Origin: Bifidobacterium platyrrhinorum
GTDB taxonomy: Bacteria > Actinomycetota > Actinomycetes > Actinomycetales > Bifidobacteriaceae
Reading direction: 5' to 3'
Assembly: GCF_010667645.1 (NCBI RefSeq)
Contig: NZ_WHZV01000001.1
Coordinates: 572,809-636,808, forward strand
Length of the DNA stretch: 64,000 bases
The translations under genes were made by a program, and so were the position numbers. The notes below the pieces were generated by a model. The model was not told where the DNA came from, made no database searches, and saw only the letters and a program-made list of their open reading frames with translations. Position 1 is the first letter of the stretch. Every line of letters starts with the position of its first letter. Of this stretch, positions 1-9,319 are shown one piece after another.

Positions 1-28
1 GCCGGGCGACCCATCGCGGTCGCCCGGC
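1..28. terminator. Perfect hairpin at the left edge, probable terminator of the preceding gene
   Basis: Bases 1-11 and 18-28 are perfect reverse complements (11 bp, GC-rich) around a six-base loop. There is no T-tract after it, so it is either a U-poor bidirectional terminator of a gene lying to the left or a structured element. It ends 69 bases before rlmN. Confidence 0.5.
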
Positions 29-97
29 CCCGCTCGCATAAGAAGAAGACGTCCCCTACCACATCCACGACAATCCACGACAACGGAAAGAAGTCAC

Positions 98-1297
98 ATG
101 GTCGACCCGCATTCCGACACCCCAGAGACCGGCATCACACCGGGAGGCACCACCGGCGCGTTCCGCGACGTGCTATCCAAGGACCACGCCCGGCGTGGCA
201 AGCCGCCGCTGCACTTCGCCGACATGACCCCCGAACAGCGCATCGAGACCGCGCAGGGCCTCGGCCTGCCCAGATTCCGCGTCAAACAGCTCGCCAACCA
301 CTACTACGGCCATTTCGATGTGGACGCCTCCGAATTCACCGATTTCCCGGCCGCGAAACGCGACGAGGCCGCGGCCGCGTTCTTCCCGGAACTCATCCAT
401 GAGGTCACCCGTCAGGTGGCGGACAACGGCACCACCATCAAGACGCTGTGGCGCCTGTTCGACGGCTCGCATATCGAATCGGTGCTCATGCGCTACCCGA
501 CACGCACCACGCTGTGCATATCCTCGCAGGTGGGCTGCGGCATGGGATGCCCGTTCTGCGCCACCGGCAAACTCGGTCTGACGCGCAACATGTCCGCGGG
601 CGAGATCCTCGAGCAGGTGCGCGTGGCCGCCCGCATGATGCGTGACGGCGAGGTGGCCGGCGGCCCCGGACGTCTGAGCAACATCGTGTTCATGGGCATG
701 GGCGAGCCGATGGGCAACTACCGGTCGGTGCTGTCCGCGGTGCGGCAGATCTCCGCCATGCCCCCCGAGGGCTTCGGCATCTCCGCACGCAACATCACGG
801 TCTCCACGGTGGGCGTGGTCCCCGGAATCAAAAAGCTCACCGCGGAGGGGATCCCGGTGCGCCTCGCCGTCTCCCTGCACGCGCCCAGCGACGAGCTGCG
901 CGACGAACTCGTGCCGATGAACCGTCGTTTCGACACCACGCAGGTGCTGGACGCCGCCCATGACTACTGGCTGGCCTCCAAGCGACGCGTCAGCATCGAG
1001 TACGCACTGATGCGCGGCATCAACGACCAGGCCGAACATGCGCGCCTGCTCGCCAAGCGGCTCAATCATTACGGCGACAACTGGGCCCATGTGAACCCGA
1101 TCCCGCTCAATCCGATCGAGGGCTCCCGCTGGACCGCCTCCAAGCCGGAGGACGAGGCGAGGTTCCTCGAGATCCTCCACGACGCCGGCATCACGGCCAC
1201 ATTGCGCGACACCCGCGGCCAGGACATCGACGGCGCATGCGGCCAGCTCGCCGCCAAGACCAAGGAGGCGTTCGAACGCCGTGGCGAGTCGGCGTGA
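98..1297 (+). CDS. rlmN: 23S rRNA (adenine(2503)-C(2))-methyltransferase RlmN
   Basis: Radical-SAM methyltransferase that methylates C2 of A2503 in 23S rRNA, and in several bacteria also A37 of some tRNAs. The [4Fe-4S]-binding CxxxCxxC is visible at about residues 147-154 (CGMGCPFC), followed by the RlmN-type sequences VFMGMGEPMGNY and ISARNITVSTVG. A further Cys near residue 381 (DGACGQL) fits the methyl-carrying cysteine. At 399 aa it is slightly longer than average because of an extended N terminus. The ATG at 98 has a purine-rich GGAAAGAAG upstream. It stands alone, with hisF starting 133 bases downstream. Confidence 0.97.
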   Translation: MVDPHSDTPETGITPGGTTGAFRDVLSKDHARRGKPPLHFADMTPEQRIETAQGLGLPRFRVKQLANHYYGHFDVDASEFTDFPAAKRDEAAAAFFPELIHEVTRQVADNGTTIKTLWRLFDGSHIESVLMRYPTRTTLCISSQVGCGMGCPFCATGKLGLTRNMSAGEILEQVRVAARMMRDGEVAGGPGRLSNIVFMGMGEPMGNYRSVLSAVRQISAMPPEGFGISARNITVSTVGVVPGIKKLTAEGIPVRLAVSLHAPSDELRDELVPMNRRFDTTQVLDAAHDYWLASKRRVSIEYALMRGINDQAEHARLLAKRLNHYGDNWAHVNPIPLNPIEGSRWTASKPEDEARFLEILHDAGITATLRDTRGQDIDGACGQLAAKTKEAFERRGESA

Positions 1298-1430
1298 CGA
1301 CGGTTTCGGACGACCCGTATGGACCGGCGCGCGTCCCAGTCAGCATAGCGAGACGCGGCCGGCCCGCCCGGCATGCGGCCGGTAGGCTGAAGACGGTAAT
1401 GGAAAGCCTTGCAAACAGGGGAGTGGAGTT

Positions 1431-2201
1431 ATGTCGCTGGCGGTTCGAGTCATCCCGTGCCTGGACGTCGATGCCGGACGAGTGGTCAAGGGCGTGCATT
1501 TCGAGAATCTGAAGGACGCCGGCAACCCGGTGGAACTGGCCGCCGAATACTACCGTCAGGGCGCCGACGAACTCACCTTCCTCGACGTGACCGCGTCCAG
1601 CTCGCATCGCAACACGATGATCGACGTGGTGTCGCGTACCGCCGAGCAGGTGTTCATCCCCATGACCGTGGGCGGCGGCGTGCGCACGCCCGAGGATGTG
1701 GACTCGCTGCTGCGTTGCGGCGCGGACAAGGTGGGCGTCAACACGGCCGCCATCAATGATCCGACGCTCATCAGCCGCGTCGCCGAACGCTTTGGCAACC
1801 AGGTGCTGGTCCTGTCCGTCGACGCCCGCCGCGAGAAGGGCGAGCAGCACACGCGGTCCGGATTCGAGGTCACCACGATGGGCGGCCGCAAATCCACCGG
1901 CATCGACGCGATCTGGTGGGTGAAGCGGGCCGAGGAACTGGGCGCCGGCGAGATCCTCCTCAACTCGATGGATGCCGACGGCACGAAGGAGGGCTTCGAT
2001 CTGGAGATGATCCGCGCCGTACGCAAGGAGGTCAACATCCCGATCATCGCCTCCGGAGGCGCCGGCAAGGTCGGGGACTTCCCGCCGGCCATCGAGGCGG
2101 GCGCGAACGCGGTGCTCGCCGCATCGGTCTTCCACTTCGGCCTCATGACCATCGCCGATGTGAAGGCGGAGCTCAAACGGCACGGCTACACGGTGCGCTG
2201 A
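1431..2201 (+). CDS. hisF: Imidazole glycerol phosphate synthase subunit HisF
   Basis: Cyclase subunit of the HisH-HisF complex. It uses ammonia delivered by HisH to convert PRFAR to imidazole glycerol phosphate and AICAR in histidine biosynthesis. The 256-aa (beta/alpha)8 barrel shows the first catalytic Asp at residue 12 ([14 protein letters not shown]), the second in [10 protein letters not shown] near residue 130, and the phosphate-binding loops TVGGGVRT and IASGGAGK. A strong AGGGGAG precedes the ATG. It is followed at 66 bases by hisI, the next-but-one pathway step; hisH is not in this window. Confidence 0.97.
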   Translation: MSLAVRVIPCLDVDAGRVVKGVHFENLKDAGNPVELAAEYYRQGADELTFLDVTASSSHRNTMIDVVSRTAEQVFIPMTVGGGVRTPEDVDSLLRCGADKVGVNTAAINDPTLISRVAERFGNQVLVLSVDARREKGEQHTRSGFEVTTMGGRKSTGIDAIWWVKRAEELGAGEILLNSMDADGTKEGFDLEMIRAVRKEVNIPIIASGGAGKVGDFPPAIEAGANAVLAASVFHFGLMTIADVKAELKRHGYTVR

Positions 2202-2266
2202 CCGCGCATTCGCGGCATACGGGATTCACCGACGGACCATCCAGCGAACACAACGAAAAGACGACA

Positions 2267-2719
2267 ATGACGGACATCATCTACGACAACACGACCGAAC
2301 TCGACCCCCGCATCGCCGCGCGGCTCAAGCGCGACGCGAAGGGACTCGTGGCGGCGGTCGTCCAGCAGTACGACACACGCGAAGTGCTCATGGTCGGATA
2401 CATGAACGACGAGGCGCTGCGCCGCACGCTCACTACCGGACGTGTGACCTTCTGGTCGCGTTCCCGTCAGGAATACTGGCGCAAAGGCGACACCTCGGGC
2501 CACGTGCAGTACGTGAAGGGCGTGTCCCTGGACTGCGACGGCGACGCCCTGCTCGTCGAGGTCGACCAAGTGGGCGCCGCCTGCCACACCGGCAAGCGCA
2601 GCTGCTTCCTCGAAGGCGGGCCGCTGCCGGTGGTCGTCGGCCATCGCGCACCGGAACGGGCCGACGGACCGGACGGCGGGAAGAACGCGAACGATACGGA
2701 AACGGAGGCACGGGCATGA
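2267..2719 (+). CDS. hisI: Phosphoribosyl-AMP cyclohydrolase HisI
   Basis: Hydrolyses the adenine ring of phosphoribosyl-AMP, the third step of histidine synthesis. The 150-aa protein shows the metal-binding region [15 protein letters not shown] and the cysteine-rich [13 protein letters not shown] near residues 100-120. It has no HisE domain; a separate hisE lies at 49410. An open frame extends far upstream through hisF in another frame, but the ATG at 2267 begins the recognisable family N terminus. The last four bases (ATGA) overlap the trpE start, which implies translational coupling. Confidence 0.95.
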   Translation: MTDIIYDNTTELDPRIAARLKRDAKGLVAAVVQQYDTREVLMVGYMNDEALRRTLTTGRVTFWSRSRQEYWRKGDTSGHVQYVKGVSLDCDGDALLVEVDQVGAACHTGKRSCFLEGGPLPVVVGHRAPERADGPDGGKNANDTETEARA

Positions 2720-4275
2720 GCGAGTGCAGCGTCGAACATCTCAACTGGGGAGGCACCTGGCCGACCCGCGAACGGTTCCTCGAACTGGCCGGCGAAGGCT
2801 ACCGCGTGATTCCGATCGTGCGCCGCCTGCTCGCCGATTCGCTCACCCCGGTCGGGTTCTACGAGCGCCTCGCCGGAGGACGCTCCGGCACGTTCATCCT
2901 CGAATCGGCCGAATACGGCGGTTCGTGGAGCCGTTACAGCTTCATCGGCGTGGATTCGATGGCGCAATTGCGCGCCGACAAGGACGGCAACGCCGATTGG
3001 CTGGGCACCGTGCCCGCCGGGGTCCCCACGCACGGCGACGTGATCGAGGTCGCGCACGCCACGCTCAAGACGCTCAAGGCGCCGCGCGTGGAGGGACTGC
3101 CGAACCTCACCTCCGGTCTGGTCGGCACCGTGGGTTGGGACGCGATCCGCCATTGGGAGCCGACGTTGCGAGCCCAGGCCCCGAACGAAACCGGCCAGCC
3201 GGAGATGGTGCTGGCCCTCGCCACCGACATCGCCGTGGTCGACCACGTGTCCGGCTCGGTGTGGCTCATCGCCAACGCGGTGAACGTGGACGACAAGCCC
3301 ACCCGCGCCGACATCGCCTACGACCAGGCCGTCAAACGCCTTGACCGCATGCAGGAGAACGCGGCCACGCCCACGCCGGGCGAGGCCCGTGTGAGCGCCC
3401 TCGACACCTCCGTCAAACAGCCCGAACTGCGGTTCCGCACCCCCAAGGAGGTGTACGAGAAGGCGGTGGAGGCCACGCGGCGGCACATCATCGACGGCGA
3501 TGTGTTCCAGACGGTCATCTCCCAGCGGCTCGACATCGACTCGCCGGCCGACCCGTTCGACGTGTACCGCGTGCTGCGCACGCTCAACCCGAGCCCGTAC
3601 ATGTACTTCATGGCGCTCACCGATGCCGAGGGACGCGACTTCAACGTGATCGGCTCCAGTCCGGAGACGCTCATCAAGGTGGACGACGGCCACGCGCTCA
3701 CCTTCCCGATCGCCGGATCCCGGCCGCGCGGCAAGACCCCGGAGGAGGACGCGAAGCTCGCCAAGGAGCTGCTCGCCGACCCGAAGGAGCGCAGCGAGCA
3801 CATCATGCTCGTCGACCTGTCGCGCAACGACCTGAGCAAGGTGTGCAAGCCGGAGACAGTCGAGGTGGTGTCCCTCATGGACATCAAGCGGTTCAGCCAC
3901 ATCATGCACATCTGCTCGACCGTCACCGGCGAGGTCAATCCTGACATGACCGCGTTCGACGTGTTCATGTCGGCGTTCCCGGCCGGCACGCTGTCCGGTG
4001 CGCCGAAGCCGCGCGCCATCGAGATCATCGACGAGCTGGAGCCCGCCGACCGCGGCATCTACGGCGGCACCGTCGGCTACTTCGACTTCTCCGGCAACAT
4101 GGATATGGCCATCGCCATCCGCACCGCGTTCCTGCGCGACCACGAGGCGAGCGTGCAGGCCGGAGCCGGACTGGTGCTCGACTCCGTCCCCGCCAACGAG
4201 TGGCAGGAGACCCGCAACAAGGCCGAGGCCAGCGTCGAGGCCATCCAGATCGCCGCGCAGCTGCGCGAGCTGTAA
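2716..4275 (+). CDS. trpE: Anthranilate synthase component I TrpE
   Basis: Converts chorismate to anthranilate, the committed step of tryptophan synthesis, using ammonia from a glutamine amidotransferase partner. At 519 aa it has the usual N-terminal regulatory part with [19 protein letters not shown], equivalent to the LLES tryptophan-feedback motif. The chorismate-binding part carries [29 protein letters not shown] and [10 protein letters not shown]. The start overlaps the hisI stop (ATGA). No tryptophan-rich leader or T-box was seen upstream. The downstream gene is convergent. Confidence 0.97.
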   Translation: MSECSVEHLNWGGTWPTRERFLELAGEGYRVIPIVRRLLADSLTPVGFYERLAGGRSGTFILESAEYGGSWSRYSFIGVDSMAQLRADKDGNADWLGTVPAGVPTHGDVIEVAHATLKTLKAPRVEGLPNLTSGLVGTVGWDAIRHWEPTLRAQAPNETGQPEMVLALATDIAVVDHVSGSVWLIANAVNVDDKPTRADIAYDQAVKRLDRMQENAATPTPGEARVSALDTSVKQPELRFRTPKEVYEKAVEATRRHIIDGDVFQTVISQRLDIDSPADPFDVYRVLRTLNPSPYMYFMALTDAEGRDFNVIGSSPETLIKVDDGHALTFPIAGSRPRGKTPEEDAKLAKELLADPKERSEHIMLVDLSRNDLSKVCKPETVEVVSLMDIKRFSHIMHICSTVTGEVNPDMTAFDVFMSAFPAGTLSGAPKPRAIEIIDELEPADRGIYGGTVGYFDFSGNMDMAIAIRTAFLRDHEASVQAGAGLVLDSVPANEWQETRNKAEASVEAIQIAAQLREL

Positions 4276-4291
4276 CCGGCGTTTTCCCGGT

Positions 4292-4321
4292 GGTGACGGT
4301 CACGCGAACGTGACCGTCACC
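4292..4321. terminator. 13-bp perfect hairpin between trpE and the convergent gene
   Basis: GGTGACGGTCACG (4292-4304) and its exact complement (4309-4321) flank a CGAA loop. The arm overlaps the last seven codons of the convergent minus-strand gene, so the same bases encode a C terminus and probably end both transcripts. No long T-tract is present. Confidence 0.65.
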
Positions 4322-5232
4322 ACGTCGCCCTCCTTCTCGGTGCCGGTCCATGCGGTGTCGGCACGCGTCCATACCATGCCGTTCGCTTCGATTTTCGTGA
4401 TGCCGTAATGCCGCGCGTTGACGACGAGCCACGTCGACGTCTGCCAGACCGCGCGTCTGAGATTGTCGCCGGACAGGTCCGCGGGCATGGTGAAGACGGC
4501 GGTCACGGGGGAGTCGCCCTTGTTCCCGTCCGCGCGCGAACCGGATACGGATGGATAGGCGCTCTGCAGCGCGGCGATCAGCCCGTCCGGATCGGACGCG
4601 TCGGCGTCCGGCAGCTTGCACCCGACGCCCGCCGCGACCTCGCCGGTCAATGACTGCGCCCAGGCGCGGGCCAGACCGTCCCATTGCGCATACGCGTCCG
4701 GGTAGCCGGAATGCTGCACCTCCTGGGCGGCGTCCTCCACGGGCAATGACTCCCATCCGGAGACCTTGACGAGTCCGTCGTAGAACGCGTTCGTCGCGTA
4801 GTTCTCGTCCATGAGCTGTTCGACGGTGCCCCATCCCTGGCTGGGACGCTGTTGGAACAGGCCGAGCGAATCACGGTCGCCGTATTCCAGGTTCCTGAGT
4901 TTGGACTCCTGCATGGCCGTGGCGAGCGCCACCGTGGCCGCATGGTCGGGCAGGCCGCGCGTCACGCCGATGGCCGTGATGAGGGCCGCGTTGGCCGACT
5001 GCTCGGCGGACAACGCGTAGCTCATCACGCCGTCCGTCTGTTTGGCCATGCAGTACGAGCTCGTGTCCTGCGTGACGGTCGATGAGGAGAGTCCGGCGAG
5101 CCATCGTGCCGACAGGCGGACGACGCCCACGATCACGGCGGTGACGATGCAGATGGTGGCGATGACGACGATGAGCGCGTGCCGGAGCGCCTTCGCGCTT
5201 CGCGTCGTATTGTTCGTCGTGCGTTTGGCCAT
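4300..5232 (-). CDS. Membrane-anchored lysozyme-like protein of unknown function
   Basis: A 310-aa protein with a short basic N terminus and one membrane segment at about residues 18-40 (LIVVIATICIVTAVIVGVV), so most of it should be extracytoplasmic. The core contains ATAMQESKLRNLEYGDRDSL followed by GLFQQRPSQGWGT. This arrangement of a Glu in MQES and a GLFQ segment is seen in lysozyme/transglycosylase-like folds, and similar proteins are widespread in Actinobacteria without experimental function. A peptidoglycan-active enzyme is an inference. The last codons overlap the terminator hairpin shared with trpE. Confidence 0.75.
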   Translation of the reverse strand: MAKRTTNNTTRSAKALRHALIVVIATICIVTAVIVGVVRLSARWLAGLSSSTVTQDTSSYCMAKQTDGVMSYALSAEQSANAALITAIGVTRGLPDHAATVALATAMQESKLRNLEYGDRDSLGLFQQRPSQGWGTVEQLMDENYATNAFYDGLVKVSGWESLPVEDAAQEVQHSGYPDAYAQWDGLARAWAQSLTGEVAAGVGCKLPDADASDPDGLIAALQSAYPSVSGSRADGNKGDSPVTAVFTMPADLSGDNLRRAVWQTSTWLVVNARHYGITKIEANGMVWTRADTAWTGTEKEGDVVTVTFA

Positions 5233-5402
5233 GCCCGGTGAAGTCCCCTTCCTTGTCGTCGCGTCTCACGTTACCAGCCGGTTTGTGGTTATTCGGCAAG
5301 AGAAGCCCGCAGGCGGGCCGAGGGGATCCCCATGAACCCGCGGATGGCGGATAATGGCGGGAGGCATGCGCATCCGCATGATGCGCCCGGGAAGGATGGA
5401 CG

Positions 5403-6191
5403 ATGACGAGACATGGTGCCGGGGCGGCGCGGGGGAGGCGTCGGTGGTTCGCCTGGGGGATGGCCGTCCTGTTGCTTGCGGCGTTGGCGGCGGCCGGAAC
5501 GTACGCCGCCCGTCATCTTGCGACGGCATCCTGGCGTGTGGCGGGCGATGCCGGGACGGCCGGCGGAACGTCGGACGGTTTCGCGCCGGATGCGGCCGCC
5601 GGGGCGAGATACCCGAAGGCGGTGAGCCCGGTCGACTACAACGGCAACGGTGTGGACGATTACGCGGATATCGTCGCCGGCGCCCGCATCGATGCGGAGA
5701 ACCGTCCCGCCTATGACGACGGCTATTACGAGGGAGGATATCCGCCGGACGACCGCGGCGCATGCACCGATCTGGTGTGGCGCGCATTCCGAAACGCCGG
5801 GTACGACCTGAAGTCCATGGTGGATGCGGATGTGGCCGCCGATCCGGGGAGCTACGCCGCCGTCGCTCCCCGGCCGGACCCGAACATCGATTTCCGCCGC
5901 ACCGGCGTGCTCGACGTGTTCTTCGCGAAATACGGGGAGAAACTCACGCTCGACCCGGCCGACCATGCGCAATGGCAGGGCGGTGACATCGTCGTGTTCC
6001 AACACGTGAAGCACATCGGCATCGTCTCCGACAAGCGCGACGCGAACGGTACGGCGTTCGTGCTGCACAACATGGGGCAACGGCAGCGCGAGAACGACTA
6101 TCTCGCATTCGACACGCATATGGCCGTCACCGGCCATTACCGGTTCGACGTGTCCAAGGTGCCGCAGGGCGTGCTCCGGAAGTGGTCGTGA
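5403..6191 (+). CDS. DUF1287-family secreted protein
   Basis: 262 aa with an N-terminal hydrophobic segment (residues 20-35, WGMAVLLLAALAAAG) that is a signal anchor. The mature part matches the DUF1287 layout: DDRGACTDLVWRAFRNAGYD, then PNIDFRRTGVLDVFF, then GDIVVFQHVKHIGIVSD. The conserved Cys, the His of HIGIVSD and the polar residues resemble an NlpC/P60-like arrangement, so a cell-wall amidase or peptidase role is possible but unproven for this family. The ATG at 5403 has a GGAAGGATGG sequence just upstream. Confidence 0.8.
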   Translation: MTRHGAGAARGRRRWFAWGMAVLLLAALAAAGTYAARHLATASWRVAGDAGTAGGTSDGFAPDAAAGARYPKAVSPVDYNGNGVDDYADIVAGARIDAENRPAYDDGYYEGGYPPDDRGACTDLVWRAFRNAGYDLKSMVDADVAADPGSYAAVAPRPDPNIDFRRTGVLDVFFAKYGEKLTLDPADHAQWQGGDIVVFQHVKHIGIVSDKRDANGTAFVLHNMGQRQRENDYLAFDTHMAVTGHYRFDVSKVPQGVLRKWS

Positions 6192-6317
6192 CGGTGTCGG
6201 AACGGAAGACGGCGGGAACGGTCGCCCGGCCGTCCGCCCGGACGGAGACGCGCGCCCATGCGACGACGGTATGATGAGGGCGGCATATCGAACGGGACAT
6301 TCAGGAAAGGAACGCGG

Positions 6318-7187
6318 ATGACCGGGCTCTTCATCGGATCGCATCTGTCCACCTCCGGAGGCTGGAGCGGGCTGCTCGAACGGTCGCATGACGAGGGCGG
6401 CACCGCGTTCGCGTTCTTCCCGCGGTCGCCTTACGGGAAGCGATCGAAATCGCTGGCTCCCGAAGGTGCGGGGGAGTTCGGCCTCAGGCTGCGGGAGGAG
6501 AGCTACGGGCCGATCGTCGTCCACGCGCCGTATGTGTACAATCTCGCCGGCAAGGACCCGGCGAAGCGCGCGTTCGCGATCGCCGCGCTGGAGGAGGACC
6601 TGCGTCTGCTCGCCCCCATCCGCGAAGCGGGGCAGGAGACGTATCTCAACATCCATCCCGGTTCGCATGTCGGGCAGGGCGCGGATACGGGGCTCCGACT
6701 CATCTCGGAGGGGTTGAACCGGGTGTTCGACACGCTTGGTGACGTACCCGATGCGGGACGCGTCCCGATCCTGTTGGAGACGATGGCGGGCAAGGGCACC
6801 GAATGCGGGCGTGATTTCGGCGAGCTCGCCGCGATCATCGACGGCGTCGACGACAAGTCGCAGGTGGGCGTCACCTTCGACACCTGCCACGTGTTCGACG
6901 CCGGGTACGATCTGCTCGGCGACTACGAGGGCGTGATGCGCGAACTGGACGGGACCGTCGGTCTCGACCTGGTGAGGGCCATCCATGTGAACGATTCGCT
7001 GTTCGGGCTCGGCTCGCATAAGGACCGTCACGCCAACATCGGCGAGGGGGAGTTGGGAATCCCGTTCTTCACCACGCTGGTCAACGACCCGCGCATGGCC
7101 CGTCTGCCGATGATCCTGGAGACCAAGGAGCCCACGGCGACCACGCACCGCGACGAGATAACCCTGTTGAGAGGCCTCACGCGGTAG
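6318..7187 (+). CDS. nfo: Deoxyribonuclease IV (AP endonuclease)
   Basis: Endonuclease IV cleaves 5' to abasic sites in base-excision repair with three zinc ions in a TIM barrel. The 289-aa protein shows IGSHLSTSGGW, VVHAPYVYNLAG, YLNIHPGSHVGQG, ILLETMAGKGTE, VGVTFDTCHVFDAGYDL, AIHVNDSLFGLGSHKDRHAN and the final LETKEPT, which together provide the metal ligands. An in-frame ATG lies 60 bases upstream, but the one at 6318 follows AGGAAAGG at the right distance. Its stop overlaps the convergent MATE gene by 11 bases. Confidence 0.95.
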   Translation: MTGLFIGSHLSTSGGWSGLLERSHDEGGTAFAFFPRSPYGKRSKSLAPEGAGEFGLRLREESYGPIVVHAPYVYNLAGKDPAKRAFAIAALEEDLRLLAPIREAGQETYLNIHPGSHVGQGADTGLRLISEGLNRVFDTLGDVPDAGRVPILLETMAGKGTECGRDFGELAAIIDGVDDKSQVGVTFDTCHVFDAGYDLLGDYEGVMRELDGTVGLDLVRAIHVNDSLFGLGSHKDRHANIGEGELGIPFFTTLVNDPRMARLPMILETKEPTATTHRDEITLLRGLTR

Positions 7188-8571
7188 GGCCGGCCGTCTT
7201 CATGCGCAGCTCGGGCAGCAGCACGGCGAACAGGATGACGGCCATCACCGCGGTGACGAGATCGGCGAGGGCCTGCGCGGCGATGACGCCGTCGTATCCG
7301 GCGATGCGCGAGCCGACGGCCAGGGTGATCGCGAGGACCACGCCCTGACGGCTGATCGACAGCACGAACGCACCCAGCGCCTTGCCGGCGGATTGGAACG
7401 TGCAAGTGGTGACCATCACGACGGCCACGCACACGAGGCTGAGCAGCTGGACGCGCAGCATGCCTGCGCCGAGTGCGACGATGACCTCGTCGGCGATGAA
7501 GAAACGCATGAGCCAGCGGTCGAAGACGCTCAGCACGACGGTCATGACCAGCGCGAACGAGCACAGGAACAGGTAGGCGAACCGCATGACGGCGTGCAGG
7601 CGGCGCATGTTGCGCGCGCCGTAGTTGTATCCGATGAGCGGTTGCGCGCCGAACGCGAACCCGACGAACACGAGCACGGCGATCATGACGACCTTCAGTG
7701 CGATGCCCATGGCGGCGACCGCGTCGGTGCCGTAGGGGAGCAGGGCCAGGTTGACCATGACCATTCCCACGCTCTGCGTGAGGTTCGTGATGGCGGAGGG
7801 GATGCCGATGGCGAGGATGTTGCGGACCTCGAGCGCGGTGATGTCGAGCCGGCGCTTCGCCGTGACGGCCGCCGCGGTCGCATGCCCGAACATGAGCCTC
7901 GGGTCGATGGACAGGTTGCGGCTGCGTGCGAGCAGGAACCAGACGAAATACGCGTCGGTGCAGATGTTCGCGATGACGGTCGCGCCGGCGGAACCGGCGG
8001 CGCCCCAACCAAGCCCCTGGATGAACAGGGGGTTGAGGACCATGTTGACGCCGGTGCCGATCATCGACCCGATCATGGAGGGCACGGCATGGCCTTCGGT
8101 GCGCAGCAGGTTCGTGGGCGTCATCGACACGATGATGAACGGCGAGCCGATGATGATGAGCGTATAGAACGCGGAGGCGTGCGCCCACGTGTCGTCGGTG
8201 GCGCCGAGCAGGTCGAGCATCGGCGTGCGGAAGACGAGTCCGAACACGACGATGAGCAGGCCGGTGACAATCGCCCCGTAGAAGCAGAACACACTCAGAC
8301 GGCGGCCGTCGTCATAGCGTTTCCGGCCGAACAGGCGGGAGATGACCGAGGCGCCGCCCAGGCCGAAGATGTCGCCGAGCGCGATCATGACGGTGAACAC
8401 GGGCGCGGTGAGGGATACGCCGGCCACCATGCCCGTGTCGCCGGTGTGCGCCACGAAGTACGTGTCCATCATGTTGTAGACCAGCGTGACGAGCATGCTG
8501 AGCACGACGGGCATCGTCAATGCGAAATACGCCTTCGGCACCGGCGCCTTCTCGAACAGTTCGCTATCCAT
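7177..8571 (-). CDS. MATE-family multidrug/cation exporter
   Basis: 464-aa integral membrane protein with about 12 hydrophobic segments arranged as two repeated halves. The first half contains PVVLSMLVTLVYNMMDTYFV and GGASVISRLFGRKRYD, and the second contains FGAQPLIGYNYGARN, all typical of MATE exporters that use Na+ or H+ to expel cationic drugs. It lies 27 bases downstream of the nicotinamidase gene on the same strand. No Shine-Dalgarno sequence is evident and the spacer contains a run of nine C on the coding strand. Substrate unknown. Confidence 0.9.
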   Translation of the reverse strand: MDSELFEKAPVPKAYFALTMPVVLSMLVTLVYNMMDTYFVAHTGDTGMVAGVSLTAPVFTVMIALGDIFGLGGASVISRLFGRKRYDDGRRLSVFCFYGAIVTGLLIVVFGLVFRTPMLDLLGATDDTWAHASAFYTLIIIGSPFIIVSMTPTNLLRTEGHAVPSMIGSMIGTGVNMVLNPLFIQGLGWGAAGSAGATVIANICTDAYFVWFLLARSRNLSIDPRLMFGHATAAAVTAKRRLDITALEVRNILAIGIPSAITNLTQSVGMVMVNLALLPYGTDAVAAMGIALKVVMIAVLVFVGFAFGAQPLIGYNYGARNMRRLHAVMRFAYLFLCSFALVMTVVLSVFDRWLMRFFIADEVIVALGAGMLRVQLLSLVCVAVVMVTTCTFQSAGKALGAFVLSISRQGVVLAITLAVGSRIAGYDGVIAAQALADLVTAVMAVILFAVLLPELRMKTAGPTA

Positions 8572-8583
8572 GGGGTTCGTTAC

Positions 8584-8592
8584 GGGGGGGGG
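8584..8592. repeat. Homopolymer of nine G just upstream of the MATE start
   Basis: Nine consecutive G on the plus strand, read as C9 in the mRNA, lie between the nicotinamidase stop and the MATE start codon. The tract begins 13 bases before the start, where a ribosome-binding site would normally be. Such tracts are prone to slippage, so length variation between cells is possible. Confidence 0.9.
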
Positions 8593-8598
8593 CGGCCG

Positions 8599-9216
8599 TC
8601 AGCGCGAATCACGCAGTGCGATGCCGGCGTCGGCCATCTCCTTGCGCGCGGCGACGCCCAGTTCCTCGCTGACCGGTACGGTCAGGTCCTCGAAGACCGT
8701 GACCGGATAGCCGAGCTTCACCGCGTCGAGCGCCGTCTCCTTCACGCAGTGCGATTCGGCGATGCCGACCACATCCACATGGCCGACGCCCGCCGACCTA
8801 AGCGCGTTGGCGAGCGTCAGCCCCCTGTCCTGCGCCGCCCGGACCTCGTCACGCGATTGGATGCGATCCGTGTTGTCCTCGATGCCCTCGAACCCCGAGT
8901 AGGCGGCCGTGTACTGGCCCTTCTTGAAATGATGCCCGATCCCGAGCGCGGCGATGGCCGGGTGCAGTTCGGCGTTAGGGGTGCCGGCCTTGCCGTGCAC
9001 GGGCCACGTGTCCACGAAGTCCGGATGCTCCGACCAGTGGTCGCCGGGCTCGATGTGCCAGTCCTGCGTGGTCGCGATGTATGCGTAATCGTCGCGGTGC
9101 GCCTCCACGTATGCGGCGATGCGTTCCGCAACCGCATTGCCTCCTTCGACGCCGAGCTCGCCGCCCTCGCAGAACGTCGGCTGGACATCGACCACGATCA
9201 ACGCCTTGCTCACCAT
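8599..9216 (-). CDS. pncA: Nicotinamidase / isochorismatase-family hydrolase
   Basis: Deamidates nicotinamide to nicotinate for NAD salvage. The 205-aa protein has the catalytic triad of the family: Asp10 (IVVDVQPTF), Lys at about residues 98-99 (HHFKKGQ) and Cys157 (GIAESHCVKETALDA). Asp52 and His54 (TQDWHIEPGDHW) are placed as metal ligands. Length and motif spacing are normal for actinobacterial PncA. The start at 9216 follows AGGGAGACATC. It appears to be cotranscribed with the following MATE gene. Confidence 0.92.
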   Translation of the reverse strand: MVSKALIVVDVQPTFCEGGELGVEGGNAVAERIAAYVEAHRDDYAYIATTQDWHIEPGDHWSEHPDFVDTWPVHGKAGTPNAELHPAIAALGIGHHFKKGQYTAAYSGFEGIEDNTDRIQSRDEVRAAQDRGLTLANALRSAGVGHVDVVGIAESHCVKETALDAVKLGYPVTVFEDLTVPVSEELGVAARKEMADAGIALRDSR

Positions 9217-9319
9217 GATGTCTCCCTTCGACCTCCCCGGTGCCGGTGACCGGTTCCGACGCCCACTCTAATGGCACGACCGCGGAACGTGTACGAACGT
9301 GCCCATAGGATGGTGGCCC

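Noticed and set aside
2467..4143. Long antisense open frame across trpE
   Set aside because: His/Val/Gly-rich shadow sequence without recognisable domain; trpE is complete on the other strand.
7393..9249. Open frame of over 600 codons antisense to the MATE and nicotinamidase genes
   Set aside because: Spans two clear genes and is extremely rich in His, Asp, Glu and Arg, an artefact of codon usage.
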